Part shown: piece by piece, positions 1 to 7,043 of the stretch
Numbering within the stretch: position 1 is the first letter of the stretch
Layout of the letters: every line of letters begins with the position of its first letter
From: OPU3-GD-OMZ sp001901525
Lineage (GTDB): Bacteria > Pseudomonadota > Gammaproteobacteria > Methylococcales > Methylomonadaceae
NCBI GenBank assembly: GCA_963981505.1
Contig: CAXCEI010000028.1
Coordinates: 1-19,310, forward strand
Direction of reading: 5' to 3'
Length of the DNA stretch: 19,310 nucleotides
Notes under the pieces: generated by a model
Seen by the model: the letters and a program-made list of their open reading frames with translations, nothing else
What the model was told of the DNA's origin: nothing
Databases searched by the model: none
Made by a program: the position numbers and the translations under genes

Positions 1-250
1 CCCAAGTCAGACATAATAACGATTAATTTTTTAAGTCGATCCGTTATATTAAGTTCGTCGAGGGGTTCTTTTAACTGTTGAGCCATCGCCATACCCATGT
101 TTTTAAGGTGATTTCTGAAGGCATTTGCACCGAGTATTTTCTTGAAATCCTTTAAAAGGAGTTCAGAAAACCAAGCATATTGTTTTGGAAATACTTGATG
201 CCTCTTTCAGTTAAAGCAAAATGACATGCGGGTCGGCTCAACCTTAGGCC
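1..250 (-). pseudogene. SufR/ArsR-like HTH regulator, C-terminal remnant, frameshifted
   Basis: Reading the minus strand from about 250 down to 1 gives RPACHFALTERGIKYF. After a shift of one base near 187-190 it continues PKQYAWFSELLLKDFKK and on to the window edge. This matches the middle of SufR-like / DeoR-ArsR-type regulators, where an RP...LTE.G..FP.QY segment ends the winged helix and a helical sensor region follows. The N-terminal helix-turn-helix part is absent: upstream of codon RP the frame soon hits a stop and the DNA becomes the HPP remnant. The C-terminus lies outside the window. The family assignment rests on pattern recall. That two frames together give one continuous family-like protein is visible directly. 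It is almost certainly non-functional because both the HTH and the reading frame are lost. Confidence 0.6.
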
Positions 251-647
251 TGTTTAGGTGGGCAAGTTATTTCAGCGTTCACAGGGGTTTGCATTGGTTT
301 ACTATTTCCTGATTTAATTTATGTTGCAGCCTTTGCAGTCGGTATTTCTGCATTACTGATGATATTGTTGCGATGTTTGCATCCGCCCGGGGCGGCGACG
401 GCATTGGCACCCATTGTGGTTGATCAGCAGTTAGGCGACTTGAGTCTTTATTTTGTTTTAGTACCCGTTGGGCTTAATAGTGCTATCTTATTGATTTTGG
501 CAGTAATCATTAATCGATGGGTTTTAAACCGAGATTACTCTTGCTTCGCTTTCCATGGCTGGCAGCGATCGTTTGGTTGGTATTGTCTACAGTAATACGC
601 TGATTACTGCACTGTATAACCGAACGATTTATGAAAATTCGGTTTGA
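248..647 (+). pseudogene. HPP-family membrane protein with CBS tail, truncated and internally deleted
   Basis: In one frame from about 254 to 538 the translation runs GGQVISAFTGVCIGLLF, then two hydrophobic segments around the diagnostic LLRCLHPPGAATAL motif (about 365-406), then a last TM segment ending near RWVLNRDY. This is the C-terminal half of an HPP-family integral membrane protein. The N-terminal TM segments are missing and there is no plausible start. After 538 the frame degenerates, but another frame from 555 to 647 reads SDRLVGIVYSNTLITALY, which resembles the last strand and helix of a CBS domain. Many HPP proteins carry C-terminal CBS domains, so the simplest reading is an HPP-CBS gene that lost most of its CBS region plus its N-terminus. 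The HPP call is strong; the CBS tail is an inference from a short match. Confidence 0.65.
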
Positions 648-703
648 TTTAAGTGAGCTCAATAGTTGAGTAGTCAATTTTTTATTAGTACGATCACTTA
701 AAT
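647..703. repeat. Inverted repeat with nested hairpin
   Basis: The arms ATTTAAGTGA (647-656) and TCACTTAAAT (694-703) are perfect 10-base reverse complements separated by 37 bases. The spacer holds a second small hairpin, CTCAA-TAG-TTGAG (658-670), and a T-rich run. It begins at the stop of the HPP-CBS remnant, so it may be that gene's old terminator or 3' structure. No flanking duplication or transposase suggests a mobile element. Confidence 0.45.
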
Positions 704-844
704 TTAACCATAACGCCAGGTGATTTATTCGTTTTTTTGGAAGATCAATTTATCTGAATATGGGCGGTGAAAAATCTCCATTTTTCCTTCATGGTTTTTT
801 TAGTCAGAAAGGCTAGACTTAAATCGTAATATGGAGGACTCACT

Positions 845-994
845 ATGACTCAGAATGATGATGAAAAAATGTATTCAGTTTTTGTTCCACTTGAAGATCC
901 GAGTTTGGCAAAGGAAGAAATTATTGTTCCCTATAACCCCGGGCTTATTTGTATTGATTGGTTAACTGTAGAACTCATTGATATTGCGGCATGA
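845..994 (+). CDS. Small hypothetical protein (49 aa)
   Basis: The ORF begins at ATG 845 behind a strong Shine-Dalgarno GGAGG at 833-837 (7-base spacing) and ends at TGA 992-994. The product is acidic, starts MTQNDDEKMYSVFVPLEDPS and contains IVPYNPGLICIDWLTVE. It has no signal peptide or TM segment and I recognise no family. The good ribosome-binding site and balanced composition argue for translation. Its stop overlaps ATG 991 of a 26-codon frame (991-1071, starting MSDIEHSEIEKEYL) in an ATGA arrangement. That second frame runs into the 3' end of the minus-strand gene and is much less certain. The gene lies alone, after a decayed locus, so it could also be a remnant of a longer gene. Confidence 0.45.
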   Translation: MTQNDDEKMYSVFVPLEDPSLAKEEIIVPYNPGLICIDWLTVELIDIAA

Positions 995-1045
995 GCGACA
1001 TTGAACACTCTGAAATTGAAAAAGAATATTTAAAGCCGATAATTT

Positions 1046-1438
1046 TCAGGCATTTTGATAAACAAGCGTAACTAATTTAGAACACCCTAGCAGCAATTGT
1101 TCACGTTCTATATTAGTTAGCTGAGTCGCATAAAAGGTATTGTTTATTGCTAAGGTTTCTTCAAGTAAGGCATTTGTCCGACTGGGATCAATTTGCTGGA
1201 TGATGTTAAAACTTAAGTGTTTTATGTCTGAGATAAGGTTGTTTAATTGGATGGTTATCGTTCTTCCTTGGTCGTCTATAGCCAGAATAGGTGTTTGATC
1301 AAAAGATTGACTCATTGCAGAAACGCAACCTAAAAGGGATTCCCCTAAAATCACCATATCTTGCTGTTCTTTTTGTGAATTATTAGCATTAGCGGGTGTT
1401 AAGAAAACAGTGAGGATAATAATAAGTGAGTAGCGCAT
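1046..1438 (-). CDS. Secreted hypothetical protein (130 aa)
   Basis: The product begins with a clear Sec signal peptide, MRYSLIIILTVFLTPANA, with a likely AxA-type cleavage after residue 18, so it is predicted to be periplasmic. The mature part of about 110 residues is mostly helical and contains two cysteines (LLGC and LLGCSK contexts), possibly a disulfide. I recognise no domain. AGAAGG lies a few bases upstream of the ATG on the minus strand, supporting the start. The gene stands alone, reading towards the small ORF at 845-994. Function is unknown. Sure that it is a gene, unsure of anything beyond export. Confidence 0.7.
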   Translation of the reverse strand: MRYSLIIILTVFLTPANANNSQKEQQDMVILGESLLGCVSAMSQSFDQTPILAIDDQGRTITIQLNNLISDIKHLSFNIIQQIDPSRTNALLEETLAINNTFYATQLTNIEREQLLLGCSKLVTLVYQNA

Positions 1439-1870
1439 GACAACCTTCTTATGATTCTAATAAAATCTCTTTCTGTGGACCTTTAGGGGGGTAGGAAAGT
1501 TCTTAAAATTAGTGTAAATAGTGCTCTTTTAGGGTGTTTATTTTGTTGTTACGGTCAAGCCGTTAAGAAAATTATAGAGATGTTTTTATTTCATCCAAAA
1601 CCACGGTAGGACGGTAGAGTTTTATCGATGTAAAGCAAATAACGTTATGTCATTATTTGTGGACAAAAAAAATACTTTAAAGCAAGCCTCACCGGGAAAA
1701 GTGGTGGGGTTTTTTTAGGCCTGCGATGTTAAGGAACACAGTAAACGGGGAAGGTTGTTTGTATTCAGTTGACGGTAATTATGTAAACATCATGGCTCAG
1801 AGTGTATGTACTTGGGTGTGATGACGTATATTTAAACGGTTAGGTTTAATAAAGGCTGAGATTACAAGGT
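1439..1870. other. Gene-free intergenic stretch with an orphan terminator
   Basis: No convincing ORF on either strand and no tRNA-like T-loop. The left part is the upstream region of the minus-strand secreted protein. The centre ends in a plus-strand intrinsic terminator (1687-1716) with no gene in front of it. The right 150 bases lead into the methyltransferase gene. The stretch may hold an unannotated small RNA ending at the terminator, or be what is left after gene loss. I found no confident sigma70 promoter for such an RNA. Confidence 0.4.
1687..1716 (+). terminator. Intrinsic terminator without an upstream gene
   Basis: CCTCACC (1687-1693) pairs with GGTGGGG (1703-1709) with one G-U, around a 9-base loop. 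Seven T residues (1710-1716) follow directly. The orientation is plus, yet the nearest upstream gene is on the minus strand. Confidence 0.6.
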
Positions 1871-2797
1871 ATGGAACAGTTTCGGAGAAATAGTGTGTTG
1901 TGGGTTGATTTAATTAATTTCATAGAGCTTAGGAAACTAAAGAGCGGTGAATCACAACGTCTGTTTCACGGGCGGGGTCAGGTTTTTCCTGGTTTTGAAG
2001 GTATTAATATTGATTGGTACCCGCCGGTTTTACTGATTAGTCTTTATGATTCCGGTTATGATCAGTGGCTTGAAAAAGTAGTGGACTGGCTCATGAAGGA
2101 AATTCCAGAATGTCAGTCGGTCTTATTGCAATACCGTTCTCGTAAGGGTTGTTCTTTTGAGTTACTTCGTGGCAATAGTCTTTCAAAGCTCGTTGCTGTG
2201 GAACATGGGCTTTTATTTCAAATAGAATTAGGGCGACATCAGAACAGCGGTTTGTTCTTAGATATGCGTAATGGTCGGGACTGGGTCAGGAACAATGCGT
2301 TAAATAAAAAGGTGCTTAATTTATTTGCTTATACCTGTGCTTTTTCGGTGGCTGCGTTGGCCGGTGGGGCAGACCAAGTCGTGAATTTTGATACCAGTAA
2401 AGTGGCATTAGCAAAGGGGCGTGAAAACCATCGGTTAAATCAGCAAAATACGCAGCAGGTTATTTTTGAAGGAGTGGATATTTTCAAATCTTTTAGTCGA
2501 ATTAAAAAACACGGACCCTATGATTTATTGATTTGTGATCCACCGTCTTATCAAAAAGGCAGTGTTGATATTAAACGAGATTACAAAAAGATAGTAAGTC
2601 GTATACCACTGTTTATGAAAAAAAACAGCTTGATCTTATTGTGTTTGAATTCACCGGAATTAGGGGATGACTTTTTAACCGAATTAGTCTCGGTACAATG
2701 TCCCGCATGTCAGTTTGTTATGAAAATAAATCCACCTGCTATTTTTAAAGACGCTATTGCAGGGCGTGGATTAAAGGTGCATATCTATCGTTTTTAG
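1871..2797 (+). CDS. Class I SAM-dependent methyltransferase, RlmI/RlmK-like
   Basis: This 308-residue protein looks like the COG1092 family of rRNA large-subunit methyltransferases. An N-terminal part of about 120 residues precedes a Rossmann-type SAM domain. GLFLDMRNGRDWVR leads into motif I, VLNLFAYTCAFSVAALAGG, at about residues 147-165. An acidic motif II follows (NFDTSKVALAKGRENH). The catalytic-type motif IV is DPPSYQKGS at about residue 222. The family transfers methyl groups from SAM to bases, mostly of 23S rRNA. The exact target cannot be read here: the length is shorter than RlmI (about 396 aa) and I do not see its PUA domain. The start at ATG 1871 has only a weak Shine-Dalgarno (AAGG very close, AAAGG farther upstream). 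It is a monocistronic plus-strand gene after a long intergenic region. Confidence 0.8.
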   Translation: MEQFRRNSVLWVDLINFIELRKLKSGESQRLFHGRGQVFPGFEGINIDWYPPVLLISLYDSGYDQWLEKVVDWLMKEIPECQSVLLQYRSRKGCSFELLRGNSLSKLVAVEHGLLFQIELGRHQNSGLFLDMRNGRDWVRNNALNKKVLNLFAYTCAFSVAALAGGADQVVNFDTSKVALAKGRENHRLNQQNTQQVIFEGVDIFKSFSRIKKHGPYDLLICDPPSYQKGSVDIKRDYKKIVSRIPLFMKKNSLILLCLNSPELGDDFLTELVSVQCPACQFVMKINPPAIFKDAIAGRGLKVHIYRF

Positions 2798-3035
2798 TCG
2801 ATAGGGCAAGCACGTTTGATGTGTGTATCTCTCGTGGCGTACTCGTAATCTGATACGGGAATGGCAGGTTACTAGGGCTCTGTTATTGGGTTTATTTTAG
2901 CAGAGAACATTAAAGTCAGAGTTCATCAACATAATAATCGCTTTGCACCAAATGGTGTCGAGAAAAGCTACTGGGCTGAATACAAAACGGTGGCCAAATA
3001 TCCTTGACCACTACAGCCAGTTGCCTGCAGGAACA

Positions 3036-3602
3036 CTAGGCACGGGACATGAACTTACCGGTTTCAGTATTTATTTTTATAATTTCATCCGTTTCTATGT
3101 ATTCGGGCACTTGAACTTCCAGACCGGTTGAAAGTAAGGCTGTTTTTGTTCGTTTCGTGGCACTAGAGCCTTTCATTGAAGGAGGCGTTTGGATGATTTG
3201 CAGTAAAACGCTGGTGGGTAATTCAATGCCTAAAGGCGTATCATCTTGTAGAAGCATAATAATCCCTTCAAGACCTTCTGACATATAAGCTATTTGCCCT
3301 TCGAGGTCTGTCGTATTGAGACTGTATTGATCGTAGCTTTCAAGATTCATAAAGGTATAGGATTCACTCTCCTGATACGAAAATTGAACTGGAATTCGGG
3401 TGCAATCGGCCTCTTTAAGAAAGTCGTCGCCCTTATAGGTCTCATCTAATTTTTGTTTGCTTTTCATGTGGGCGTAACGAATTTTGTAGAGAGTGCTGGC
3501 ACCACGTGATGTTGGGTTTCTGACTTCTATATGTTTGACAGCATAGGGTTCACCATTAATTTCAATGGCTGTGCCTTGTTTTAATTCACTGGCTTTAGGC
3601 AA
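3036..3602 (-). CDS. yeiP: Elongation factor P-like protein EfpL (YeiP)
   Basis: At 188 residues it matches the length and layout of E. coli YeiP/EfpL: an N-terminal KOW-like EF-P domain, a central OB domain and a C-terminal OB domain ending STGLEVQVPEYIETDEIIKI. EfpL binds ribosomes stalled at proline stretches and related difficult motifs and promotes peptide bond formation. The tip of the domain I loop reads NPTSRGASTLYK with Arg33, whereas canonical EF-P has a modifiable Lys; the PT.RGA.TLYK loop is characteristic of EfpL rather than EF-P. The start is a TTG at 3600-3602, giving MPKASELKQG, which lines up with MPRANEIKKG of E. coli. An AGGAG Shine-Dalgarno six bases upstream supports it. 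It diverges from the CWC/DUF5522 gene. A canonical efp is expected elsewhere in the genome. Confidence 0.93.
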   Translation of the reverse strand: MPKASELKQGTAIEINGEPYAVKHIEVRNPTSRGASTLYKIRYAHMKSKQKLDETYKGDDFLKEADCTRIPVQFSYQESESYTFMNLESYDQYSLNTTDLEGQIAYMSEGLEGIIMLLQDDTPLGIELPTSVLLQIIQTPPSMKGSSATKRTKTALLSTGLEVQVPEYIETDEIIKINTETGKFMSRA

Positions 3603-3608
3603 AATATA

Positions 3609-3613
3609 CTCCT
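3609..3613 (-). promoter_or_regulatory. Shine-Dalgarno fixing the TTG start of efpL
   Basis: AGGAG on the minus strand, six bases before TTG 3602-3600. It decides the non-ATG start, since the next in-frame ATG lies far inside the conserved domain. Confidence 0.75.
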
Positions 3614-3768
3614 GTTTAATTTTAGGTTAAGGTCAGTGTTATTATGCAATATTGTGGATATTCTTTCAAAGAACGAGACGGAAAGAGTCTAAAAAGTATC
3701 GTTAACAGCGTTTGTACGTTAAGGACTTTTTTCAGTCTATCTGTTATCAGCAATTTAATGAGGCGGTG

Positions 3769-4137
3769 ATGTTAAGTAAAAATACACAGAGCAGTCAGTG
3801 TTCAGTTTGCCAACAACTGTTTTCTTGTGGTTTTGATGATGCAAAAAAGGGGTGTTGGTGTAACCGCTTGCCTTTAGTAATGGCGGTTGATGGCTTAACC
3901 GGTTGCTTGTGTTCCGACTGTTTGGTTACAGCCGTGAGTAAGCGAATTAATAAACTTTTGGCCACTAAGTCACATCCCGAGTTGTTAGAAATTGCAAAGG
4001 ACTATGCTACAGATACGTGGCTGGAAAAGATTGATTATACGATCGAGAACGGCAAGTACGTGATGAGTGCGTGGCATCACTTAAAGCGGGGGGGCTGTTG
4101 TAATAATGATTGCCGTCATTGTCCTTTTACGGCTTGA
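3769..4137 (+). CDS. Cysteine-rich CWC and DUF5522 fusion protein
   Basis: The product is about 122 residues with two cysteine modules. The N-terminal module has CSVCQQLFSCG, then a GCWC motif, then CLCSDC, which is the cysteine-rich CWC family pattern and is probably metal binding. The C-terminal part ends YVMSAWHHLKRGG followed by CCNNDCRHCPF, the hallmark of DUF5522 (hlkRG.CC...CRHCPY). In many gammaproteobacteria I would expect these as separate small proteins; here they share one frame. I place the start at ATG 3769, which has GAGG at 3760-3763 and opens just before the first Cys module. An in-frame TTG at 3712 would add 19 residues without an evident ribosome-binding site. Function is unknown; the cysteine spacing suggests zinc or Fe-S binding. 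It diverges from efpL. Confidence 0.8.
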   Translation: MLSKNTQSSQCSVCQQLFSCGFDDAKKGCWCNRLPLVMAVDGLTGCLCSDCLVTAVSKRINKLLATKSHPELLEIAKDYATDTWLEKIDYTIENGKYVMSAWHHLKRGGCCNNDCRHCPFTA

Positions 4138-4235
4138 AGGGTGCTTTTTTATTGTTTAAGATCGTTTTTCATAGATCATTTTGTTTATAAAGTAATACTG
4201 TAGTGGGCATTGAAAATGTAACGGTAAAGCTTCTT

Positions 4236-5009
4236 TTAAGGGGCCTTATTTTTCTTGGACGGTAAGAGGGCAGAGTGGATAAGGGAGTGATTGATTTTAA
4301 TCATTGACTGAATTTCTGAGACATAATCTTTGCCCCGTTCAGAGTACTTTTCAAGCCCTGTGGCAAGAATTTTAGCATTTAAGGGACGTTGTAAAAATCG
4401 TAAACGACTGCGGAGTGTACGTAGTTTAACGTAGGCTGGATTGGTGTTGATATTGTGCAGATAACTGCGGATGGAGGCATTAACATGTTTAAAAATGGCA
4501 ACTTCATGTGTTTTTTTGGCATCTCGATTTAAAGGGATTATCCCACAGTGCTGAGTGAAGCACCATTGACCAAAAAGGTTATTGCCTTGTTGAGCAAATC
4601 GTGATTCTCCCCACATGGATTCATTAGCACTTTGGGACAAAATGAGTTCTATGGGTAGTATGTCAACGCGGCGCAGTAATTCCTGGTAATCGTTATCAAC
4701 GGGGAGTTGGTATTGTTTTGCTAAAGTATTGAGCCATTGGTTATCATTTTTTTGGTTAATAGCATTGATTAGGCGGCTACGGTGGTTAAGAATTATATTG
4801 CTTTCTTGTGCTATCAATGGCGTTAAAAAACTAAAAAAGCGTTTTTTCTTTTCACGGATGGAAAGGCCTTGTGAGGACGTAAGTTCCTTGATCTGGCGAG
4901 TCTGGAACAGATTGCTTGGTTTGACTTCAGCACTGGAATGTATGGGTGTTTCAGTACATCCTGTCAGTAAGCCAACAAATAAAATAACTGTAGAAAGTTT
5001 AACTGTCAT
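4236..5009 (-). CDS. Bax-like glucosaminidase lipoprotein
   Basis: The 257-residue product begins with a lipoprotein signal peptide whose lipobox is LLTGC (Cys18), so it is expected to be anchored in a membrane facing the periplasm. From about residue 90 it is a glucosaminidase domain of the GH73/Bax type: ILPIELILSQSANESMWGESRF, broken across residues 117-138, contains the likely catalytic Glu130, and GNNLFGQWCF follows at 142-151. E. coli Bax has the same AAES.WG.SRF..GNN.FG pattern. The enzyme class cleaves N-acetylglucosaminyl bonds in peptidoglycan, so a role in wall remodelling is likely but not shown. A TTGGTA-N18-TATAAT promoter lies at 5046-5075. The gene runs opposite to and converges on the CWC/DUF5522 gene. 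Confidence 0.85.
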   Translation of the reverse strand: MTVKLSTVILFVGLLTGCTETPIHSSAEVKPSNLFQTRQIKELTSSQGLSIREKKKRFFSFLTPLIAQESNIILNHRSRLINAINQKNDNQWLNTLAKQYQLPVDNDYQELLRRVDILPIELILSQSANESMWGESRFAQQGNNLFGQWCFTQHCGIIPLNRDAKKTHEVAIFKHVNASIRSYLHNINTNPAYVKLRTLRSRLRFLQRPLNAKILATGLEKYSERGKDYVSEIQSMIKINHSLIHSALLPSKKNKAP

Positions 5010-5045
5010 AAAGTGGCACTGCTAAATTGCTGATAAAAAGGCGCA

Positions 5046-5075
5046 ATTATAGCGGTGTTGTCAGCAATTTACCAA
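5046..5075 (-). promoter_or_regulatory. Sigma70-type promoter for the Bax-like gene
   Basis: On the minus strand the -35 TTGGTA (5075-5070) and a consensus -10 TATAAT (5051-5046) are separated by 18 bases. They lie about 37 bases before the ATG of the lipoprotein gene, giving a short leader. Confidence 0.5.
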
Positions 5076-5120
5076 ATAAAGTAGGCCAATCAGTATAGGG
5101 AAGGTTGCCTGACAGTTAAT

Positions 5121-6140
5121 TTAGTTGAGGGAGATACAGGCTCCTTGGGTGGCAGATTCAATAGCTGCAACGAGGATGTTACAGTTTGTTTTAGCATCTT
5201 CAAGTGATAATCGTGGGGGTTTATCATGAAGGATACAGTCACTAAAATGTTCGACTTCCAGTTGAAAATGGTTGGCAGTGGGTAATATTTCTTCGGGTTG
5301 GGGCCCATGGGTTTCGGTCCACCATGAAATAATCGGTGTTTCTGTGGGTTTTGCCCAGATATTGTGACATTTAAGTCCACCTTGGGTACCGATAATTTCA
5401 TATTCAGCGCGGCGAGCGCGTTCAAAGCTAAAATCGAATTGAGCATATTTACCATCGCTAAAATCTATTATTCCGCTACTGCTTAAATCGGCGCCATTGT
5501 CTGCAAATTTAGCCATTGCCATAACAGCGGTAGGTTTTTGAATTCCGAAGGGAAGTCGAGCGGCATGAATAGCATAGCAACCGATATCCCATAGGGCGCC
5601 ACCGCCGTGTTCAATAGGGTCTTTGAGGCGATAGCGGCGAGCGGGTTGCATCATAAATGAGAAACAAGCGCGAACCGATCTTATTTCACCCAGTTCCCCG
5701 CTGGCAATAATGTCGTGTACTCGGACATGTTGGGGATGAAACCGATACATAAATCCTTCGGTGACTTTAAGTTGTTTTCTTTCGGCGATGTTTTGAATGG
5801 CTTCAATATCAGCAACATTGAGAGCCATCGGTTTTTCACATAAAACATGTTTACCGGCTTCTAGGGCTTTAATTGTCCAGTGCGCATGTTCAAAATTAGC
5901 AAGGGGAATATAAACGGCTTGTATAGTGTCGTCAGCCAGTAAATCTTCAAAGTGATTAAAAATGCGAACACCTTTTTCTTCAGGGGCATAAAGCGACAAG
6001 GTCTCTTTAGCAGCACCTGGTCGGCGACTAGCAATAGCAACCAGTTCACTGTTGTGCGCCGAAACAATGGCGGGCATGAGTTGTTGATTAATACGTGCAC
6101 CGCCTAGAATTCCCCAACGAACTTTACCTTGATTAGTCAT
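5121..6140 (-). CDS. Gfo/Idh/MocA family NAD(P)-dependent oxidoreductase
   Basis: The product is about 339 residues, the usual length of the family. The N-terminal Rossmann fold opens KVRWGILGGARINQQLMPA with the dinucleotide-binding glycines. The family motif CEKPMALN (EKP at about residues 102-104) contributes the conserved lysine. The C-terminal alpha/beta domain holds GGGALWDIGCYAIHAAR, with the D..CY..H segment typical of the active site. Members oxidise or reduce sugars and related alcohols, and the substrate cannot be predicted here. I choose ATG 6140 because the fold starts immediately after it. The frame stays open to a GTG at 6176 and there is an ATG at 6149, none with a clear Shine-Dalgarno. 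It lies in a same-strand run with the short-chain dehydrogenase upstream, so shared transcription is possible. Confidence 0.85.
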   Translation of the reverse strand: MTNQGKVRWGILGGARINQQLMPAIVSAHNSELVAIASRRPGAAKETLSLYAPEEKGVRIFNHFEDLLADDTIQAVYIPLANFEHAHWTIKALEAGKHVLCEKPMALNVADIEAIQNIAERKQLKVTEGFMYRFHPQHVRVHDIIASGELGEIRSVRACFSFMMQPARRYRLKDPIEHGGGALWDIGCYAIHAARLPFGIQKPTAVMAMAKFADNGADLSSSGIIDFSDGKYAQFDFSFERARRAEYEIIGTQGGLKCHNIWAKPTETPIISWWTETHGPQPEEILPTANHFQLEVEHFSDCILHDKPPRLSLEDAKTNCNILVAAIESATQGACISLN

Positions 6141-6250
6141 GATTACCATGCTCTGAAGTAGTTTGACAGTTGCCACCAGTATACTGCGTCAAGTGGCTCT
6201 GGCAAGAGAATTTAAGTTATCTAATGTCGTGATGGGGTAAATAAAGGGGG

Positions 6251-6952
6251 TTACCACTGGAGCGGTTTTCCATGGCGAAAGAAGCCGCCACTGGGCCCCT
6301 CTTTTTTCAGTGTTGCAGCCCAGATAATACCGCTGATGCCTTCATCGATACTCAGGGTCGCTGAGGGACCGCCCATTTCGGTTCTCACCCAGCCAGGACA
6401 AACGGAATTGACTTTAATCCCTTGTTCATAAAGTTCGTGATGCAATAACTTGGTTGTCACATTGAGAGCCGTTTTGGATATTCGGTAGGCCGGTGAGCCG
6501 CTATCCATTTCGACGATAGCACCCATGCCTGAGCTGACATTGACAATAATTCCTTCCGGGCTTTGTTTAATGAGGGGTAGGAACTGTTGAGTTATTTTGA
6601 GTGGTCCTAGGGTGTTGGTGTTAAAGGCTTCAAGGATTGCTTGATCATTAATAGTGGAGATGTCAACAGTGCCACTGGTATAAATGCCGGCATTATTGAT
6701 TAACGTGTCGATTTGTGGATAGTGGCTAGCGATGGTATGGTACGCATCGATGATACTGTCGGGATGTCTCACGTCTAAAGGGATAAAATCCACAGATGAA
6801 TGTTTATGGGAGAGCTGTTTTTTTAAGGTGCTGAGTTTGTGAGTGTTTCGGGCTGTAAAAATAACATGATGACCTTGTTCAGAGAGTTTAATTCCAGTCG
6901 CAGCGCCTAAGCCGCGGTTAGCCCCAGTAATTAAAATGATTCGTTTTTTCAT
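6251..6952 (-). CDS. Short-chain dehydrogenase/reductase (SDR)
   Basis: A classical SDR of 233 residues. The cofactor motif TGANRGLG is at 9-16, the NNAG strand at 86-89, Asn113, Ser140/141 and the catalytic pair Tyr156-x3-Lys160 in YRISK. PGWVRTEMGG follows, the usual segment after the active site. All four members of the catalytic tetrad are present, so it should be an active NAD(P)-dependent oxidoreductase. The overall look (TGANRGLG, PGWVRT.MGG) is that of the carbonyl-reductase-like branch. The substrate is unknown. The ATG has no obvious Shine-Dalgarno. The gene sits between the universal stress protein and the Gfo/Idh/MocA oxidoreductase on the same strand. Confidence 0.88.
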   Translation of the reverse strand: MKKRIILITGANRGLGAATGIKLSEQGHHVIFTARNTHKLSTLKKQLSHKHSSVDFIPLDVRHPDSIIDAYHTIASHYPQIDTLINNAGIYTSGTVDISTINDQAILEAFNTNTLGPLKITQQFLPLIKQSPEGIIVNVSSGMGAIVEMDSGSPAYRISKTALNVTTKLLHHELYEQGIKVNSVCPGWVRTEMGGPSATLSIDEGISGIIWAATLKKEGPSGGFFRHGKPLQW

Positions 6953-7043
6953 GGAGAGTTGATTTTTTTCTGAACTTGATTTGTTTCTGAAGCAGTTTTA
7001 ACCTGTAAATATCTGTTACCGGTTTGGTAAATAAAACGGGCTG

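Noticed and set aside
2943..3131. Plus-strand open frame overlapping the 3' end of efpL
   Set aside because: It lies antisense to the conserved C-terminus of efpL and has no ribosome-binding site. Only the part before efpL is kept, as a low-interest remnant.
4729..5025. Plus-strand open frame opposite the Bax-like gene
   Set aside because: It mirrors the signal peptide and early domain of a clearly coding minus-strand gene. Its Leu/Trp/Arg-rich composition is that of a shadow.
5090..5455. Minus-strand open frame inside the Gfo/Idh/MocA gene
   Set aside because: It is the same strand in another frame of a well-matched enzyme and has no family resemblance.
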